Source: Tetrahymena thermophila SB210 (lineage: Eukaryota; Ciliophora; Oligohymenophorea; Hymenostomatida; Tetrahymenidae). From it: a stretch of DNA of 64,000 nucleotides. Location: NCBI RefSeq assembly GCF_000189635.1, contig NW_002476377.1, positions 124,001 through 188,000 on the forward strand, given 5' to 3'. The notes beneath the pieces were generated by a model. That model made no database searches. It was not told the origin of the DNA and saw only the letters and a program-made list of their open reading frames with translations. The position numbers and the translations under genes are program-made. Positions 51,198-64,000 of this stretch are shown one piece after another (position 1 is the stretch's first letter; each line of letters begins with the position of its first letter).

Positions 51198-51760
51198 TAA
51201 ATTAATTTTAAAAAAAGGATGAATAAATATAAAAATATTTGAATAATAAAATTTAATATGTTTTATATTATAATATTTTGTATTAGTATAATTTACCTTA
51301 AAATAGTAATAAATTTATGATTATATTTACAATATAAAATTTTTGATAAGTTAAAGAAAAAGTAAAAATCAACCTTTATATAATGAAGTGATAATGTACT
51401 AATATATGAACATTTACAGTTATAATAAATTATTAAAATTTTTATTTTTATTTTATTAAAGATTTTTATAATAAAATATTAATTGACTCTATGTAATTCA
51501 TAAATTTTTTCTTAGCTAATTAATTTTTTATCATAAAATCATTCATTAGAATTTTACTGTCTTGAGATTTTGCTTTAGTTATTTTGAGACATTTTCTTCT
51601 AAGAAAGAATCTAAATATGATCTTCTATTGAATATAGTTGATTCTTTTTTTTTATTTATTTATAAAATTAGAAAATTTATTATTATTTTTAAATACTTAC
51701 AATTCTTATTTTATTTTGTGTATATAATTATTCTTTAGATTCCAAATTTTGCTAATTAAT
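51198..51760. other. Convergent 3' intergenic region
   Basis: 563 bp between the converging LRR and LVIVD genes, A+T-rich, nothing recognised. Confidence 0.5.
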
Positions 51761-54700
51761 TCAAATAAAATTGTTAGTGTTTTATATTTTGTAAATAATA
51801 CATATGCTGTATAGAAAAAAAATAAAGTACTTTTAAAGAAAATCTAAATAAAAATTAGTTTATTCATGTTTAAATTAATTTACATTAATCAAGGTTTTAG
51901 GAGATTAGACAGTAAAATCATTGCTTAACATATTTTCGTCTGGAATAATTGATAAAATTGAGTGATTAGATGGATTTATTTAGATATCACATGCATTTTT
52001 ATTTTCTTACTTGTCTTGGTTATTGTAAATATCATTAAATTAAAAATCAACAGAAATTTACTTTTCAATATCTTTTTGATTTAAATGTTTGGTGCTAAAA
52101 TTCGACTTTAAAATATTTTAAAAAATACTTTTAGTGAATTAAATTTTATTGTCTTTATTTTAATTTTAAGGTGAAATGTCCTAGCCTTAATTCACAGAAC
52201 CATTAGTACAAGAAATATGTTTTTCTTTTTATTATGTTTCACTTTTTTATCTTCTTTTTTGCAGATCTTTATCTTTAACATATTTTTTATCTCTAAGGTC
52301 TCCTCCTTCTTTATCTTTAATTAAAATATTAAAGCTATAAACGGGTAATAAAAATTCATTTATTATCCTTATTTGAATTTCAGGCTCATCTTTTGCTTTA
52401 GGAATTCCCCAAATATGAATTATTCCATCAATGATTTCACAGTTAAGCCATTTAGGAAGAGGATTGTTTATGGTTAATTCTATTTTTCTATAATCATCTT
52501 TTAACATTTTTTTGAGAGTTAAGCAACAGCCCTAAGATTAAAAATAAAATTTAACTTTTTGTCAAAATGATAAATAAAATTACATTGTATTTTTTATATG
52601 CTGTTATGTTATTAATTTGGTGAGGATAGACAATTATCGATTCACCTTTATTAGGAGAAATCTAAAAAAAATTATTTTTAATTCCTAATGCTTCTGAAAT
52701 AATAAATTCTTATAACAAATAATTGTCATACTATTTTAGATTCTACTTTTTTATATCCTCATTCAAACAATCAATTTTTATAATAATCTATGGGAAAGGA
52801 TTCAAGTTTTTATATTCTTAGATATCTTCATCTAACTCATTATTTCTTAATTTGTAAATATTATTTTTTGCTTCTTTTTCTTCATATTAAGGGTTATTCA
52901 GTGTTTATATATTATCATTTAAACTGAGTTTATTAATTTCACTTTTGTACCTTAGAATTGATTATAAAGGTGTATTTTCTCCATTTTTATTAATAATTCT
53001 GAACTAATTCGCTTCATACGAAGGAATAATGTGGATATAATTTTTATACCAATCATTCTTAGAGTATTTTTTTGATCCTTCTTTTTTCAAGAATTTTAAT
53101 AATTATGTGGTAAACTTGTCTTTATCTAAAAGTATTTTAAGTACATATCCTCTTATTGTTCTGGAGAGTCTGCTATCATCAAAATCGAACTCTCTTGGGT
53201 CCAATGTAGAATAAATTTTATGATTTTGATCAAAAATTTAATGCATTTATTACATTATTGTTTGAATATTTATTGAATTTTATTAGGTATATTAGAAAAT
53301 TATTTCACTTTATAAATTTTTATTTTATTTATTCAAATTTTTCCATAGCTGCCTTGCATGATTTTACACATCATCAAAAAGAACTATTTGCTTCTTATAC
53401 AATTCACCTACAATAACTATATCGCTTGAATATAAGTAGTAAGACTACATAAAAAGCCTTTTTATAAATAAAAATATAAAATTGATTTTAACCAATAAAT
53501 TAAATTTAATTTACTAATAAATATTTGATCTGTATTTCCAAATGCCTAGAATCCCAAAAATTGGTCCAACGATTTAAAATATTAATTGCATTGTATACGT
53601 AAAAGTCAATTAATTAAAATAAATGGTAAATTAGTCAGAAACTTCAGTAAAACCATCGCTTGCAACCACCTTTATTCTTTCTGTACTTAAAAACGAACTG
53701 ATAGATTTGAATCCAGTGAATGTCTTTTAAATTAAAAAAAAATTAAACATTTGTAAATAAAAATTTAATAAATACAAGCGTCTGTGGGTTAAATTCTATC
53801 CATAAATTAGAAACTTAAACAATTTCCTATGGTAGTGAATTTGAATCAGTTACAATATAAGCTTTGTAAGTGAGTTGCTATTTGTCTAAATCATTGAAAG
53901 TATTTATGTCAAAAGTAAACTAAAATTTAGATTCTACACTAGCTTCACCATTAGAGTATGCTTTATTAAATTATTGTTATAATAAAGAACTTTAATTGAG
54001 AGTTACAGGATTGTTAAGGTAAATAAAATCCTAAAAAACTGAAAAGCTTTCTTCAAAGTTTATATCATAATTAGATGAATCAGATACACTTCCTTGAAAA
54101 ATAATTTCATCAAAGTTGGTTGTCAAGTTAGCTATTTGAATTTAACTAGAAACAATTTAATTAACTTTAATAGAGGGACCTTCAATTTTAAGACTGCTTA
54201 AGTCATCTGAAAAGGAAGCAAGAACTCCTTCAAATGTTTTTCTAATAAATTTAGCTTTCTAATTGATGCTAAAGTAAACAATTATTTAGTATGAAGGAGT
54301 TGAGAATAAATCAATATTTTCCTACTTAAAAGTTTTATAATTGAATTTAAGAGAGCTTTCTATGAAAAATCTTATGGGGTAACTCACTTTTGAGAATGTA
54401 AGAATTTATTTTACATAGGCCTAAATTTTATTATCTGTATTTGGATCTTTTACTATATCTGAGTTGTAAAAATCTAAGTAATCAAACTAATTTGGATCAA
54501 AGTTGGTGTCTAGGAAATTATAGGTGGAAATCACTCCTTTTACTCTAAGAGTAGATATTATTGCGTTGGCCATTTTTTAATTAATTATTTCATTGATAAA
54601 ATCAGAAAATAAAACTTCCTAAAAAACTTCTAAAATTAAAACATTTTCACCATTTTTTTCAGTAGAAAATGTATTTAAGGCACCTTCCTTGTCAACCGTA

Positions 54701-57407
54701 ATTTCGATTGTTTTTTAATTACTTAAAAAATTCATCCATGTTGGCAAATTTTTATTTTCATAATTTCTATAATAAAACACTTAAGAAAATTTAATGTCTC
54801 TGTTTACTTCTAAAGGAACAAAAACCATTTAAACATTTTAACCAACTTTGAGCTTTTATCCATTAGTTACCAATTAGTAAAAGGATTTTCCACTAGAATT
54901 TACAGTTAACACACTAATTTGAGTATGGATTTTTAAGCTAGTTTGAATTGGAATATATCGCAGTCCCATGTCACCTATTTAATTTTTATTGTTTGTTTTG
55001 TATTCATTAAAAAGAGAGTGATTAATTTTTAAAGTATTAACAAAAAGTTTTAAAATAAATTTCAAACAAACATTAATAATAAAAATTATTTTTGTATTTT
55101 CTAGAAAAATATAAATTGAATTAAATCTTATTTAAGTTTTTAAGGCAAGGATTAAAGTATTTTTGTTAAATTTTTAAGTAAAAAATTTAATTAACATACC
55201 AATAAAATAAAGACTGTTGTTATCAGGAGTAATACAAAAGCTTGATGAGCTTTCATGAGGATTACTGACTTTAGAAAATATATATGGATTACTGTAATCT
55301 TCAATATTTATTACAGTTAATTAACCTTTTTCCATCTAGGAAACTAAGATATATTTTTAATCAAATTAGGGTAAAAAATGTATGGTCTAGGCTTGCCCAT
55401 CAACAGTCAAAGTACTTACTATTTTAGGATTAAATTTGTCCTAAATATCAGCAATTACTAAACCTTAAAAACCTGCTGAAGTGAATAGATGAGTTTCATC
55501 TGCTGAAAGAATAGGATATTCTGTACCTACTCTTTATATTATTGATACAGGAGTAACTTTTTGGTCTTAGTAACTAAATATAACAACTCCCTGCTCCCTG
55601 CATGCACAAAATATATAATCACTTTGCTTACTAACAGCACATTTCTCAAAAGTACATTTATATTAATCTGTGTTAATAAATTCTCCTGCTAATTTGGGAT
55701 TGAATTTATCATCTTTTATATTATAAACAGATATACCAATACTCCCATTTCCGATTATCAATATGCTATTATCTCTATTCACAAGGACTCTTTATATAAA
55801 TAAAAATAAAAAATTAATTCATTATTTTGTTCACTTAAATTTAAAATGATTTTAACAAAGTTTAAAAGATAGATTTAAAAATTACCCATCAGAATCATTA
55901 ATTACGCTGCTTGGAATGATGTGCTTTTTTTAAATAGGATTTTTCAGGTCACTGATATCGTATACATAAAATCCTAATTAGCTTAGTCCTAAATATAGGA
56001 TGCTTTAAGGCTATTAATCATATAATAGAGTTAATCCATCGTAGGCTGCTCCTTCAATAGAAGGAATTTTTGTAATGAGTTCAGGCTGATATGGATTATC
56101 AATAGAAAAAATAAAAGTTGAATCTGTTCCACCTGCAATAATTACATGTTTGTTATCATTAAAGCAAAATATTTCCCATGGCCATGGATCTTTGAACCCA
56201 CCTACAACATTTGACTGAAAATTATTAAATAAATTAGGAAAATCCTTATTAATTTGAGGCTAATCTGACTAATATATAACAAGAGAAAGACCATTTGATG
56301 CAAAGAGATATTTCTCATTAGAAGATAATATTAATTTATAGCACATCTAGCCCCCATCTATGTCTTATATATATTATGGTGAAAAATATTGTTGATCAAC
56401 AATCTTGAAGAGCTTGAGACCAACGCTTCTGAATCCAAGTATGAAGTAATCTCCGATTTTAGTCATATCAATACTCATAATAAATAGTGGTGACTAATAA
56501 ATAATCTAAAGATTTAATGGAAACAAATCATCTTTTTCCATAGGAATATCTAATATACCTTATATAGGTGAAGCGTAAAGTCCAAAATAGCTATCGACAG
56601 CATATACAACAGAATTACCAGGCATAAAAAGACTATCAAAAACTTTTGAAGCTGTTATTTAAGAAGCTCTAAGTTTAATATTATTTTTATTTCTCACATC
56701 AATTATTTAGAGTCCAGCAACATGATTGGAAACTGCTAACAGAGACTCAGTTTCATCTAATTTGATTTTATTAGTAATAGGAGTGCTGACACCTATTTAT
56801 TTAATAATAATAATAATAATAAAAATAATAAATTTTTTGAAGTTAATTACATTAAATATAAATAAATGTTTTATTAATTTAATTTTTTTAAAAGAAAAGA
56901 ATGTTAGTAACCTGCCTTTGAAAGTAAAACTGGATTTTTTATGTCTTAAATGTTGTAACAATAAACTATACCGTTCCCAATCAAAAATAGCGTTTTCATA
57001 TCTTTTGTTACAGTAAGGGAATAAGATTGCATAGGAGTAGGCAAGGTATATATTTTTTAAGGGTTAGAAGGGTCTTTTATATCAAAGATTATCAACCCCT
57101 CTTCTAAATCAGATACAAACAAATAGTTTTATCTTATTTTCATATCATATGCTCCTTTAGTTTTTATTATTGTGACTAAAGTAGGTTGCTGTATATCTTC
57201 TAAGGATATCACACAAATACCTCCTTATATTCTAGAGAGAAAAGCCCATTTATTGTCCTCTGTAACTTCTTAATAAAATGCAGTAAACTTATCTATACTG
57301 CTTACTGAAAAACTAGATATTGGTTAAGGATTAAAAATGATTTCTCTTGCATATAGAAAAGCAATTTAAAAGAATATTAAGGAAATATTTATTATAAGAC
57401 TTTTCAT
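51761..57407 (-). CDS. Large type I membrane protein with LVIVD-type propeller and Ig/cadherin-like domains
   Basis: Seven exons (57407-56912, 56792-55886, 55789-55200, 54974-53776, 53723-53515, 53457-52584, 52531-51761) join in phases 1, 2, 1, 0, 2 and 0 to give 1681 residues. A signal peptide covers residues 1-20 (MKSLIINISLIFFQIAFLYA). Residues ~25-670 carry LVIVD-like beta-propeller repeats (for example GLIIFDIKDPSNPQ and GLVIADIQDKFNPK). Residues ~670-1090 are beta-rich, dystroglycan/cadherin-like. A membrane helix lies at about 1105-1126 (QLIFQIVGPIFGILGIW). The cytoplasmic part of ~550 residues has DWYKNYIHIIPSYEANQFRI, a further Ig-like unit (LPKWLNCEIIDGIIHIWGIP), and a Gln-rich end. 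This domain order recurs in large Tetrahymena surface-protein families; ligand and role are unknown. All intron phases are consistent. Confidence 0.85.
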
Positions 57408-60093
57408 GTTGAAATTTTGTAAAAAGAGAAAAGTAAGTTTTTGCTTTTTTATTGTTCTTAAAAATATGCTTTAATTAAATTTTTGATACTTATTTATTAT
57501 TAATTTATGGAAGAAAATATAAGTAAATGTTTATTTTTGTTCACCATACATACATACTCATTCTCTATAGTTTGTTTTGGAAATCAATAATAAATACTTA
57601 ATAAGCAAATATCTATTTTTGAATGCATTTATATTTGATTTGGTTATAAGTTTTGTTTTTTAATATTTGCATTTTGTGGCATTTATTTTCTAAGTTGATT
57701 TATAAAATTGAATTTCTTTCAAATAATTGAGTCAAAAATACAAAATATCCATTCAGCAGAAAAATAAAATTTAACTTAGTACTAAATAAGACCTTACAGT
57801 TCTTAAAATCGGAAACCAGCAAGCCTGAATATTTATGTTTGAAATACTAAATCAATTTAATAAAGAAGTTGAACATAGTATTAGGAATTTTCAAAATATA
57901 TTCACAAGTACTTCTATTAGCTAAAAATAATAAAGATTTTTTAAATTTATTATATTGTATATAAATTGTAAATTCTTTATCCTTTAATAGAAATTAATTA
58001 GACATATTTTCTATTAATAGATTCAATTTTTACAGCTTTGTACTTAGCTTTATGTAATTTCAAAATGATTAAATTTTTTTTTAAAGAGTATTTTTGAATT
58101 TTATTCAGATACATTTAATATATTTAGAAAAAAATGTGGCTTTTAATTTATGTAAAAAATAGATATTTGCAATTTTTAAAATATGTTAATGTAAGTTCGA
58201 AAGAATATTTCTTATCAAAATAATTAAAAAATATATTTATAATTCTAATTACTTTTTATTTTTTAAAATACGTTTGCATTTTATTAAAATATAATCAAGT
58301 TAAAAACATTTTCAAAAATAATAAAAATCTTAATAATTTTTGCTTTGAAAATGATTTAAATTGCTCTTTTTTATTCAAGTAAATTAGTAAAAAAAAACTT
58401 TAGGTCACTTTTTTCCATTAAATATTTTTTAACTTATATTATTATCATCGACCTATCTTATCTGTTTTTTATCCACGAGTATTCAAAAGTATTAATTTTA
58501 ATATTGAAAAAATGCAATTAATTGATTGGAAGTGTTTTGATAGATTTTATTGTAATCTCAAAATTTTTGATTTGATTATCTTTTTATTATTTATTAATTA
58601 AGAATTCTAATTATTTTTGAAGCTAAGAATAAAAAACCATAAAATCAATAATCGAAAAAACCTATCTTATTTACAATAAATTTCTTAAGTGACTATTGTA
58701 TTATCATTATTTAATTAAAAAAAATTACTTACAATTAGTTAAAAACTTGACTAATTTAACAGAGATATTAGTAACTTGTAAATAATATCCTCTTTTTTAA
58801 TAAGATTTTTGTGATTTACAAAAAGATTTGGTAAAAAATTATTTTTTTTTCCCTTAAAGCAGAAAAATGGCTTAAATAAAATAAGTAAAATAAATATTTT
58901 TTGTATTTTTCACATTAATTATATAAACAGTAAATTATTTCATTAAAATATTATCAATTTAGAAATTTAGTTTTTAAAATAACAGTTATTTAAATATCAA
59001 ATCTTACAGTTAAAATATTACCAATAATTCTAAATTTTTTAAATTGATTAAAATTTCATTTGAAAGTGAAGCAATTCTGAAAAAAGATTAATAAGATTGT
59101 TACGAAAATTAACTTCAAAATATAAGGATATATTTTTGATAAATAGTATTTTTTATCTATTACTTAAATAAGAAAATTATTTCATTTATTGTATTTAAAT
59201 ACCTATATTTTGCAAAACAGGTATAAAAGAAGAACTTATATAATTTTTTTCTTAATTAATATAATCTTCAACCACAATTTCAATTTTGCATTATTTTTTG
59301 GTCATAAATATTTAATCAAATTACTTTGTAGAAAGATCATCATTTGGATATATTTAGATACCTTATAATGTCAAATCTAATATCTTTATTGAATTATCAT
59401 AGAAAATTATTTTAATTGAGCATAATAAAATTTTTCAAGCTACATAAATTTTAAAATGATGAAAATTATAATTTGATTAATCAGAAAATTCTATCTCAAA
59501 AATAGCTAAATTAAACCTACTTGTAAAATTAGCTATCTAAATAATACCTGAAACAATTTAATTACATAGAAAGAAGGAAGCTCTATTTCCAGAATAAATG
59601 TTAAAAGTAAATCTTTTTCACATTATAGATAAATGACTCAAAAAAAAAAAATACGTGGTATATCTTTCTCTTGCTCTTTTCGCAAATGGAATTTATCACA
59701 TAAAAAATAAATTTCACCACCTTTAAAATATTTACAAAGTAAAATTTTTATTCTTTGAATTTGAATTCATTTAATTATCTAGTAATAGATTTATTTATAT
59801 ATCTGGCTTAAATTATAAGATTTTAGTAACACAATTTAAAATAAAATTATTTTAAAAAAAGAGTTTAATAACTTATGATAAACTCAAAATTAAAATTAAA
59901 TTTTCATAAATAAAAGATATTTTAAGTTCAATTAAAAAGTAAATTATATATTTTTAATGAACTAACAGATAAAATACTAGGGTCTTTCTTTTTTATTAAG
60001 TCTCTTAAGAATATTTTTATAATTATGTTGATTTATTAACCATTTTTAAGGCTGTTTATGCATCGATTAACTCACACATGCTTGAATACTTAA
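57408..60093. other. Intergenic region, nothing recognised
   Basis: 2.7 kb upstream of the LVIVD gene and downstream of the MFS gene; very A+T-rich, with no motif, RNA gene or repeat noticed. Confidence 0.5.
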
Positions 60094-61491
60094 TCAGCTT
60101 TTTCTTTATACTTGTAAAGGTTTTGTATCTTATTAATTACTTTATATTTCTTATTATTATTAAGCTTACTTTTCAGCTTCAGTTCTATTTAATTCAATTT
60201 TTATTAGGAATAGAAGGAGAAGTGCTACTCCAAGGCAAATAACTTAAATAATGTATACTAAAATAGCATTTGTTTTTGTCTCATTTATCAGTATTGCAGA
60301 ATATGTTTCTCCAGAAACAAAACTCATTAATTAACCACTCCCAGCAAGTAATCCTCCAGATATACTTGGATCCACTGGATATGTCATTTCTGAAGATAGC
60401 ATTAGGAAAAGTGGGCTTGCATGAATTGTTAATATACCAATTACTGCATATGGTAAAAGTAGAAGATTTTTATTACCGATTGGAAGAATAGGTATTGCTA
60501 TTCCATATCCAATCGTTGTTACTGCTAAGCTAATAATTAAATGCTTTTTATAATCTGGATTTTATTTAAAGTATTTCATTCCTCTCCTTAAACCTATAAT
60601 ACCTGCTATTGTTATAGTATTATTACAATAAGTTGTAACTTCTGATCCATACCCAAAAGGATTTAATATGTAAGATAAAACTACACTAGCTCCTCCAGAG
60701 CAACCTGAAAATAAACCAAAAGAAACAAAGAGCAATAAGTAGTTTTTGTTTGTAAGAATTTCTTTGATTTATGGACCAAAAGGTAACTTTTCTTTTGCAG
60801 CTTCAATACTTGGGGGAGTAGGAGGTTTTTCTTAAAAGAGAAGGCATCCAATAATTGCAAGAGGTGTTGCTATATAGGCTTCAATGCACATTACTTAATA
60901 TGCTTTGTCTTTCCCTTCACTATAATTAGTAAGAGAATCTTTTTCATCATCATATCCATTAAACATTAAACCTGGGAGAATACTAGACAGGATCTAGCCG
61001 ATAAGCAAACCTAGCATGCAAAACAAAAATATTTTTCTTCTATTTTAGGGTTTAAACCATATAGCGGGGAGACTGTTCATCATATTTTGATTAAGGGGAA
61101 GACCGATACCTAAGAGTATTTGAGCACCAAGAACAGTGTAATAGTTATTATTTATGAGTAATCTTATCCATACAGCAACTATCATAATAGTGCAAGAAAT
61201 CCAAATTGTGAAGCGCAAACCTAACTTTTACATCAGAAAACTTGCAACAAAAGACATAGGTAAGAAAGTAATATTGGATGCCAGAGTATTCATAGATACA
61301 ATTACAGGATTTATATCGTAGATTTTTGATATTTAAGAATTTATTGGATTAAAAGCCAGTAAAACAGAATTATAAGTAAGTGTTATGATTATGTAGCCTG
61401 CAAATGTTGCCCATCTTGAATCATATTCTTAAAACTACTAATCATTTTAATCATTTAAATTAATTGTATTTTATTAATTTTATTTTACCAT
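60094..61491 (-). CDS. SLC49/FLVCR-DIRC2-like MFS transporter
   Basis: Single exon of 466 codons, 465 residues, start in an AAAATG context, TGA stop. About twelve membrane helices in two bundles are visible; the first begins DSRWATFAGYIIITLTYNSV. Family signs are LGLRFTIWISCTIMIV after helix 3, the ILGAQ-like VLGAQILLGIGLPLNQN, ILNPFGYGSE, and in helix 10-11 MLSSEMTYPVDPSISGGLL, which matches the E.TYP....S.G.L pattern of the SLC49 (FLVCR/DIRC2) family. Those proteins move haem, choline or related small molecules; substrate here is unassigned. The N-terminal ~28 residues and C-terminal ~35 are Gln/Asn-rich. A close paralogue follows in the same orientation at 63639. Confidence 0.85.
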
Positions 61492-63638
61492 TTTGCTAAT
61501 TTTATATAAATTACTTATTTATTATTGATTATTTAATTGTAAGAGCAAATATCATTAATTTAAACAATTAAAAGAAATAGATAAATTTCATCAAAATTAA
61601 ATTTAGTGTCAGAAATTAATAGAAAATTAGTTATTTACAAATTTTTTTTTGTTAAATAGAGAAATTTTAAAATGAGAATTTAACACAAAATAGGCAGCAA
61701 ATATTTTTAAAAATTAGATAAAAAGTACTATTTTTTTATAAGTTTACGCAATAAATTCTTTAATATGTTTTATTTTTTCAAATAGAGCTAAAAATTTTAT
61801 CATATTTTTGAAGCAAAACACTTTAGTTTATTAATCTTAATATATTTTTATAAAATCAGCATTAATTAAAAATAAAATAAATAGTAAAAATTGTTTAATA
61901 AATTAAAACAGAAATTATAAGTGTTTTACTTTAATGTAATATTCTTTTAAAGAAAAAAAAAATTTAAATGGCAGTATAATTATTATTAAAAAGATATTTA
62001 ATAAAAAATATATTTTTATACGTTCTAAAATTTCAAGTATAAAAATAATAGGAAATCTTTAGATTATAAATATTGTTTTCAATTTTAATTTGAAAAAACA
62101 ATATTAGCTCAAAATTAATAAGAAATAAAAATCTATATAATAAATCCTATAAAAAAAGAATTTAAAACAAAACAAAAATAAAATAGATAAAGTAATCATT
62201 CAAAATTTTTATAAATCATTAAATTATGAGATAATAAATCATAATTGTTTCATAAGTCATTTTTAGAGGCAAATTTTTTAAAAGAACTTATCTAGTTGTT
62301 GAAGTTTTTATATTCTATTTTACAATTATCTTGATTGATAACTTATTTACAGATATAATAAAAAAATCATCAAATAAACATAAATAATTAGAAAAAATAT
62401 TTCATTTGTTTCAAATTCTTACTAAAAAAGAAAAAAATTAGGTATTGCAAAAAAAATCTTACTATAAAGATATTAAATAAAAATGAGTTTTTTATTCCAA
62501 GTTAAATTCAAAATATTAAAAATGATAAATTATCTTAAATTATGAAAATAAATTTTTTTATAAGTTTTCAAATAGTTAAATAATATTTTACAAATATCAA
62601 AAGAATAATAAATCAATTTTTATAAATCAACCATTTAAATGAATTTATTTTGTAGTTGAAGGTTTTATTCTTTTTTTAATTATCTTTTATTTAAAAACAT
62701 ATTTATTTGAATAATAAAAAATTAAAAAAGAAATTATTAGAAAAATTAATGCTTATAATATAAAATTCAATAACTAAATATAAAAAACATTTTTAATAAC
62801 AATATAATACTTATTATAAAGATATTTAAATAAAACTAACTTTTCTACTGATATTTGAATAATAAAAATGATAAATAAACTTTAATTTTAAAAAAATTAA
62901 TAACTTTGTAATTTATTTTCAAATTAAAATAAAAAGAATTTCATATTATTAAAAACCTAGATTATCATCCAATTATATTAATATTAAAAATATTTAAATT
63001 TAATTTAGTTGATAGATAATTAGAAAAGCTAATATTTAAATTAGAGATAGGAGTTGAAAGAAATCTATTTAAGAAATTTCATTTTTATCCATTTTGTCAA
63101 ACTGATACTTTAGATTTTTACTTCTAATCAATATAATTTAAAAATAATATTATATTGGCTTTTAATAAATAGAAATAAATTTAAATATCTTCTTCCTTTT
63201 ATATGAAATTTCTAGTAAAAATTAATTTAGAAGTTTAAAATTTAAATATTTTTTAATTAAATTTTTCTCTTTTTAAAAATTTATGATCATAAACATTAAA
63301 AAAAATGTTTTTTGGCATTCAATAAATAGAAATAATAATTTATAAATTCATTTTAAATTAAAAACTTTTGTTAATATTCAGATTTTGAAAATAAACAGTT
63401 TAAAATCATATATTAAAATATATCAAAGAGTAGTATGTATGTTAGAATGGGATATTATTTATTTTATATGATAATAAATATGATTTTATTTAATTAATTT
63501 TTAATAAAAAATGATTTATTTTATATAATATTTAATATGTTATTATAAATAATATGTAAAGAGAGTGAGTGATACTTACTTAAAATACTATGAAATTAGT
63601 TCTTTATTCTATTTTTGATTTTTTGATTTTATAATTCA
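61492..63638. other. Intergenic region between tandem transporters
   Basis: 2.1 kb, strongly A+T-rich. Segments near 62100-62500 and 62460-62880 resemble each other (period about 355 bp), for example TATAAAGATATTAAATAAAA at 62464 against a similar run near 62818. No gene is seen. Confidence 0.45.
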
Positions 63639-64000
63639 TCAAAAACGTTTGTTTTCTCTTTTTTTTTATTAATTTTATTCTTCTACTTAATTTTATAATG
63701 GTTATTAATCAGGTCCTTATGCTTCAGTCCTTTTTAATTGCACAGTTAGAGGGAATAAAAGTAGAAAAGCAACTCCAAGACAAATAATTTAAATTATGTA
63801 AATTACTATTGCACGTTCTTCTGTTTCATTTATCATAATAGCAGAATAGACTTCACCAGAAATAAAACTCATTAATTATGCACTGCCTTATAATAAACCC
63901 CCTGATATGCTTGGGTCTGCTGGATAAGCTACTTCTGATGACAGATTAATGAAAAGAGGCATTGGGTGAAATGATAAAATTCCTATTAGAGCATATGGTA
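63639..64000 (-). CDS. SLC49/FLVCR-like MFS transporter, 5' partial
   Basis: The last 119 codons plus TGA of a transporter whose start lies beyond the right edge. It is collinear with the C-terminal part of the gene at 60094: PYALIGILSFHPMPLF, then LSSEVAYPADPSISGGLLQG, then ISGEVYSAIMINET and the last helix IICLGVAFLLLFPL. The tail (QQPLQNQVEEQNQQKKRENK) is Gln-rich and more basic than in the paralogue. A tandem duplication with both copies apparently intact is the simplest explanation. Confidence 0.85.

Overview
The window reads as macronuclear DNA of a ciliate, most likely Tetrahymena thermophila or a close relative. The sequence is extremely A+T-rich. Every convincing gene carries in-frame TAA and TAG codons where the family expects glutamine, and TGA is the only usable stop (ciliate nuclear code, table 6). 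Short A+T-rich GT...AG introns interrupt many genes. Standard-code ORFs are therefore mostly fragments or antisense shadows, and the gene models here were read by hand with table 6 and spliced so that phases match. No tRNA, rRNA, CRISPR array or intact transposon was recognised.

Layout. 1-7.6 kb: a J-domain protein running off the left edge (-), a Gln/Asn-rich coiled-coil protein (-), a short MGN-starting pseudokinase (-), and a TMEM69/DUF3429 membrane protein (+). 7.6-11.3 kb is mostly empty. 11.3-16.3 kb: a 313-aa unknown (-), a 142-aa Myb/SANT-like protein (-), and the small replication protein A subunit RPA3 (-). The last two share TTTCGCG motifs about 170-230 bp upstream of their ATGs. 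16.9-22.9 kb: a 978-aa protein with a bacterial-type S11 (D-Ala-D-Ala carboxypeptidase) fold split by a long insertion (-), a roughly 118-bp tandem repeat array, and the transcription elongation factor IWS1/Spn1 (-). 24.9-36.5 kb: a prion-like/Cys-rich protein (+), an MFS transporter (+), and a giant STAND/NACHT-type ATPase with about 20 WD40 repeats (+). 38.7-44.5 kb: two papain-family secreted proteases of identical length plus a truncated third copy holding only promoter and signal peptide (+). 45.3-51.2 kb: a leucine-rich-repeat gene in which each 30-residue repeat sits on its own 90-nt exon (+). 51.8-57.4 kb: a 1681-aa LVIVD/Ig-like type I membrane protein (-). 60.1-64 kb: tandem SLC49/FLVCR-type MFS transporters, the second cut by the right edge (-).

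The genes do not form operons. Themes are DNA replication and chromatin (RPA3, the Myb-like protein, IWS1), secretion and lysosome-type proteolysis (the proteases), and large lineage-expanded repeat families (WD40-STAND, LRR, LVIVD, pseudokinase) that are typical of Tetrahymena. The most unusual items are the S11 enzyme embedded in a ciliate-style low-complexity protein, the exon-per-repeat LRR array, the shared TTTCGCG motif, and the STAND-WD40 protein. All functions are inferred from motifs read by eye; no database search was run.
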